Positions 5,909 through 7,980 of a stretch of 7,980 bases of DNA are shown one piece after another (the first letter of the stretch is position 1; the number at the start of each line of letters is the position of its first letter). The notes under the pieces were generated by a model, which saw nothing but the letters and a program-made list of their open reading frames with translations, ran no database searches and was not told where the DNA came from. The translations under genes and the position numbers were made by a program. The stretch is from positions 1 through 7,980 of the forward strand of contig JAGKXA010000198.1 in NCBI GenBank assembly GCA_021151615.1. Direction: 5' to 3'. The stretch is from Cellvibrionaceae bacterium. GTDB taxonomy: Bacteria; Pseudomonadota; Gammaproteobacteria; Pseudomonadales; Cellvibrionaceae.

Positions 5909-7858
5909 TTATTTCAGCACCATCACAAAACCTGCGCTTGGCCGCAAGCTGATCGTTTGCGGAGCTTTGCTATTAATTTCCCGCTGTACAAAACTGCGTT
6001 TGGTTTCACCACTGGCAATCGCAAAACCCGTTTTATTACCCGCAAAGCTTAAGTCCAGTGTCAGGTTTTTAACTTCTTTCTCCGCATTAATACCTGCGAT
6101 ATACCAGGCATCTCCCGCCTTGCGCGCCAACACTAAAAACTTGCCCGGATAACCATCAATGAATTTTACGTCATCCCACTCACGTGGCAATTCGCGCAGA
6201 AACTCTTTTACATATTCCGGTACTGTCGCCATGCCCTCGGGAATTTCCGCAAAATGTTGGATACCGGAAGTCATCAAAACCGATTCCGCCAACTCAAACG
6301 AATTTTCAGTTACACGTTTGATGTTGGGGATATCGCCAAATACCAGCGGCGTAAAATCCATTGGATCAAACAGATTGCGAGCAAAAAGTGCAGTGGCTAC
6401 ATGTTGCGCAACCAGGTCTTGATCAGCTTGAGAGAAAGTAGTGAATTCAAAACCTTTGATTGACTCCATGGTCATCAGGTTTGGATAGGTGCGTTGCCAA
6501 CCGCGCGGCAGTGTGGCGCCATGGAAATTCACCAATAATTGGTGTGCAGCAGCATCGCGTAAAATATCGATGTAATACTGCATAAAGGATTGTCCATCGC
6601 CGCCAAAGAAATCAATCTTGACTCCTTTGACACCTATGGATTGCAAGCGTGAAAACACAGCTTCACGTTGGACGCGAGAAATTAATTCACTCTTGGGGCT
6701 ATAAGGTGTTTGATTCCAGGCACCGGAAGAGTTGTACCATACCAAAATGCCAATATTTTTTTGCGCAGCGTAATCCACCAATTCTTTTAATTTTTCGTAG
6801 CCGATTTTTTTATCCCAATCAGCATCTATCAGGGTGTAATCCCAGTGCATATCCGCCGCGTAATCGATAAATTTCTTCTGCACATCAAAAGTGGTGAAAT
6901 CATCTTTTAAAATTGCCCAACTCCAGGAGCTGTGACCTGGCTTGATAAAATCCTGCTCCATTGCCACTTCGGGCGCTGCCAAATCAGTTCCCAGGGTAGA
7001 CTCCATCACCTGTGCCAGCGAACCCAATGCAATAATTCGCCAGGGAGAAATCAACTCGCCGGCTGCATTCGCCAGCAACGCGCCTTTATCGCCCGCTTCG
7101 TTAATAAATACTTCAGGCGCTTGCGGCGGCGCCAGAGCGTATTCGCCCGGCTCAGCGCCTGGCTGTAAGTGCGAACCGTGCCAACTGCCATCCAGCGCGG
7201 TTTCCGACAAGGCCACCCAGGTATTGCCGGTGTAAAACAATCCGGGAAAAACCCAACCTTGTTTTAAAGTGGATTCAGTACCTACAGGGACTTCAATTTG
7301 ATAATGCTCTTCATAGGAAGGATTGGTGTTACTCCAACCTGTTTGCGCAACCGACATAGGTTGTAACCAGGCCTTTGCCGTTGGTGCTACGCGAAAACCG
7401 GTAACCTCACTCACAAATTGCTTATTGGTAATTGCCGGATCATTCACCCTATAACGAAACGCAACGCCATCATTGGAAACACGGAACACCAACTGCAGCT
7501 TCTGTTGTCGGGTGTTCACCAGAGTGAAGGTCTGCTCATTGGCGCTATAGCTAATCCGGTTTTTTTTACCCACGCGCAAGCTGTAGTTATCACTCACCGG
7601 CGTAATGACAGATCGGGACTCCAAGACAAGCCCCCGAGTAAAATCAGCATCTTTCAGCGCCAAGCCCAAGCCTGAGGCGAGAATCACCGGTTCCCCGGCT
7701 CTCTCCACGCGATAGGCGAGTTGCTGCTGATTGGTCATAAACACACTGACTTTAATCTGCTGATCCGGACTGGTTAATACCGCAGATCCTTTGTTTACAC
7801 ACCCGGCAGCTGCCAGAGCCATCACTACCAACACCACTAACCCATTCAACAATTTCAT
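5909..7858 (-). CDS. GH97 retaining glycosidase, alpha-galactosidase-like lipoprotein
   Basis: The 649-residue product is the usual GH97 length. The ATG at 7858 has GAGGA four bases upstream. Residues 1-19 form a lipoprotein-type signal sequence ending ALAAAG before C20; the lipobox is atypical (Ala rather than Leu at -3). The +2 residue is Val, not Asp, consistent with outer-membrane sorting. Next come an N-terminal beta-sandwich (about 28-290), a TIM barrel (about 300-560, WSWAI, YTLIDADWD) and a C-terminal beta domain. The Asp in GVKGVKIDFFGGDGQ (D416) matches the nucleophile of retaining GH97 enzymes (D415 in B. thetaiotaomicron BtGH97b), and the Glu in LMTMESIKGFE (E465) matches the acid/base (E470). 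SusB-type inverting alpha-glucosidases lack that Asp, so alpha-galactosidase-type activity is predicted. NFHGATLPRGWQRTYPN between them is a family hallmark. It would trim alpha-linked galactose from oligosaccharides in the periplasm or at the outer membrane. Exact substrate is inferred. Confidence 0.93.
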   Translation of the reverse strand: MKLLNGLVVLVVMALAAAGCVNKGSAVLTSPDQQIKVSVFMTNQQQLAYRVERAGEPVILASGLGLALKDADFTRGLVLESRSVITPVSDNYSLRVGKKNRISYSANEQTFTLVNTRQQKLQLVFRVSNDGVAFRYRVNDPAITNKQFVSEVTGFRVAPTAKAWLQPMSVAQTGWSNTNPSYEEHYQIEVPVGTESTLKQGWVFPGLFYTGNTWVALSETALDGSWHGSHLQPGAEPGEYALAPPQAPEVFINEAGDKGALLANAAGELISPWRIIALGSLAQVMESTLGTDLAAPEVAMEQDFIKPGHSSWSWAILKDDFTTFDVQKKFIDYAADMHWDYTLIDADWDKKIGYEKLKELVDYAAQKNIGILVWYNSSGAWNQTPYSPKSELISRVQREAVFSRLQSIGVKGVKIDFFGGDGQSFMQYYIDILRDAAAHQLLVNFHGATLPRGWQRTYPNLMTMESIKGFEFTTFSQADQDLVAQHVATALFARNLFDPMDFTPLVFGDIPNIKRVTENSFELAESVLMTSGIQHFAEIPEGMATVPEYVKEFLRELPREWDDVKFIDGYPGKFLVLARKAGDAWYIAGINAEKEVKNLTLDLSFAGNKTGFAIASGETKRSFVQREINSKAPQTISLRPSAGFVMVLK

Positions 7859-7885
7859 TCTTTCCTCGTTTTTATTAGAAGAGTC

Positions 7886-7980
7886 TCACCAACGCTCCGC
7901 AAATACGCCACCATCAGCAACCTGGGCATTCACCAAAAAGAGCAAGCACAAAGAAACCACGAGCCCAGCTAATATTATAA
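7886..7980 (-). CDS. Open frame entering from the right edge, hydrophobic 3' end (partial)
   Basis: On the minus strand a frame is open from the window edge to the TGA at 7888-7886, 27 nt before the GH97 ATG. Its last 30 residues are a hydrophobic run (IILAGLVVSLCLLFLVNA) followed by QVADGGVFAERW. This reads either as the final membrane helix and short tail of an upstream protein, for instance a transporter sharing an operon with GH97, or as a signal peptide (VNA before Q is a plausible cleavage site) of a gene cut short after 12 mature residues. No start codon is inside the window. The short gap to GH97 favours co-transcription if the frame is real. Only about 90 bases are visible, so a chance frame remains possible. 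Confidence 0.35.
   Translation of the reverse strand, partial: IILAGLVVSLCLLFLVNAQVADGGVFAERW

Noticed and set aside
6942..7235. Plus-strand frames of 78-97 codons opposite the GH97 gene
   Set aside because: They overlap each other and lie antisense to conserved GH97 coding sequence; shadow frames.
7859..7980. Search for a GH97 promoter or an operator matching the dyads at 4382-4409
   Set aside because: No matching dyad or convincing promoter is visible here; the promoter probably lies beyond the right edge, which would fit co-transcription with an upstream gene.

Overview
The window suggests a saccharolytic Gammaproteobacterium, with a Cellvibrio/Saccharophagus-type organism as the best guess. 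This rests on moderate GC, a lipoprotein GH97 glycosidase, a GH2 glycosidase, an FCD-type sugar-acid regulator and a PAS/GAF/GGDEF/EAL signalling protein. The taxonomy is an inference from gene content and protein style; no marker gene is present.

Layout, left to right. (1) 1-966 (+) is the C-terminal half of a GH2 glycosidase, cut by the window edge, with the active-site signature of beta-glucuronidases. (2) 967-1017 holds a hairpin between convergent reading frames, and 1018-1191 (-) encodes a probable 57-residue double-membrane-span protein. (3) 1192-1531 is a divergent intergenic region with a sigma70-like promoter for the gene to its right. (4) 1532-4342 (+) encodes a large soluble PAS-GAF-PAS-GGDEF-EAL protein with both c-di-GMP catalytic domains apparently intact. 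(5) 4343-4439 carries a dyad and an extended -10 promoter in front of (6) 4440-5159 (+), a GntR/FadR-family (FCD) regulator resembling the galactonate repressor DgoR. (7) 5214-5681 (-) encodes a single-span coiled-coil protein of unknown function. (8) 5682-5908 contains two strong dyads and a likely terminator. (9) 5909-7858 (-) encodes a GH97 lipoprotein of the retaining, alpha-galactosidase-like type. (10) 7886-7980 (-) is an open frame running off the right edge that looks like a signal peptide or terminal membrane helix and ends 27 nt before the GH97 start.

How they may work together (inference): the GH2 enzyme would release uronic acid, or possibly galactose-like residues, and the GH97 lipoprotein would release alpha-linked galactose or glucose at the cell surface or in the periplasm. 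The DgoR-like regulator is of the kind that senses sugar acids or phosphorylated sugar acids. Together they look like pieces of a carbohydrate-use locus interrupted by housekeeping or signalling genes. The c-di-GMP protein has no sequence-visible tie to the sugar genes. I see no CRISPR array, insertion sequence, tRNA, rRNA or phage gene. No strongly novel system is evident; the most open questions are the 155-residue membrane protein with its dyad-rich leader, the small membrane protein, and the truncated frame at the right edge.
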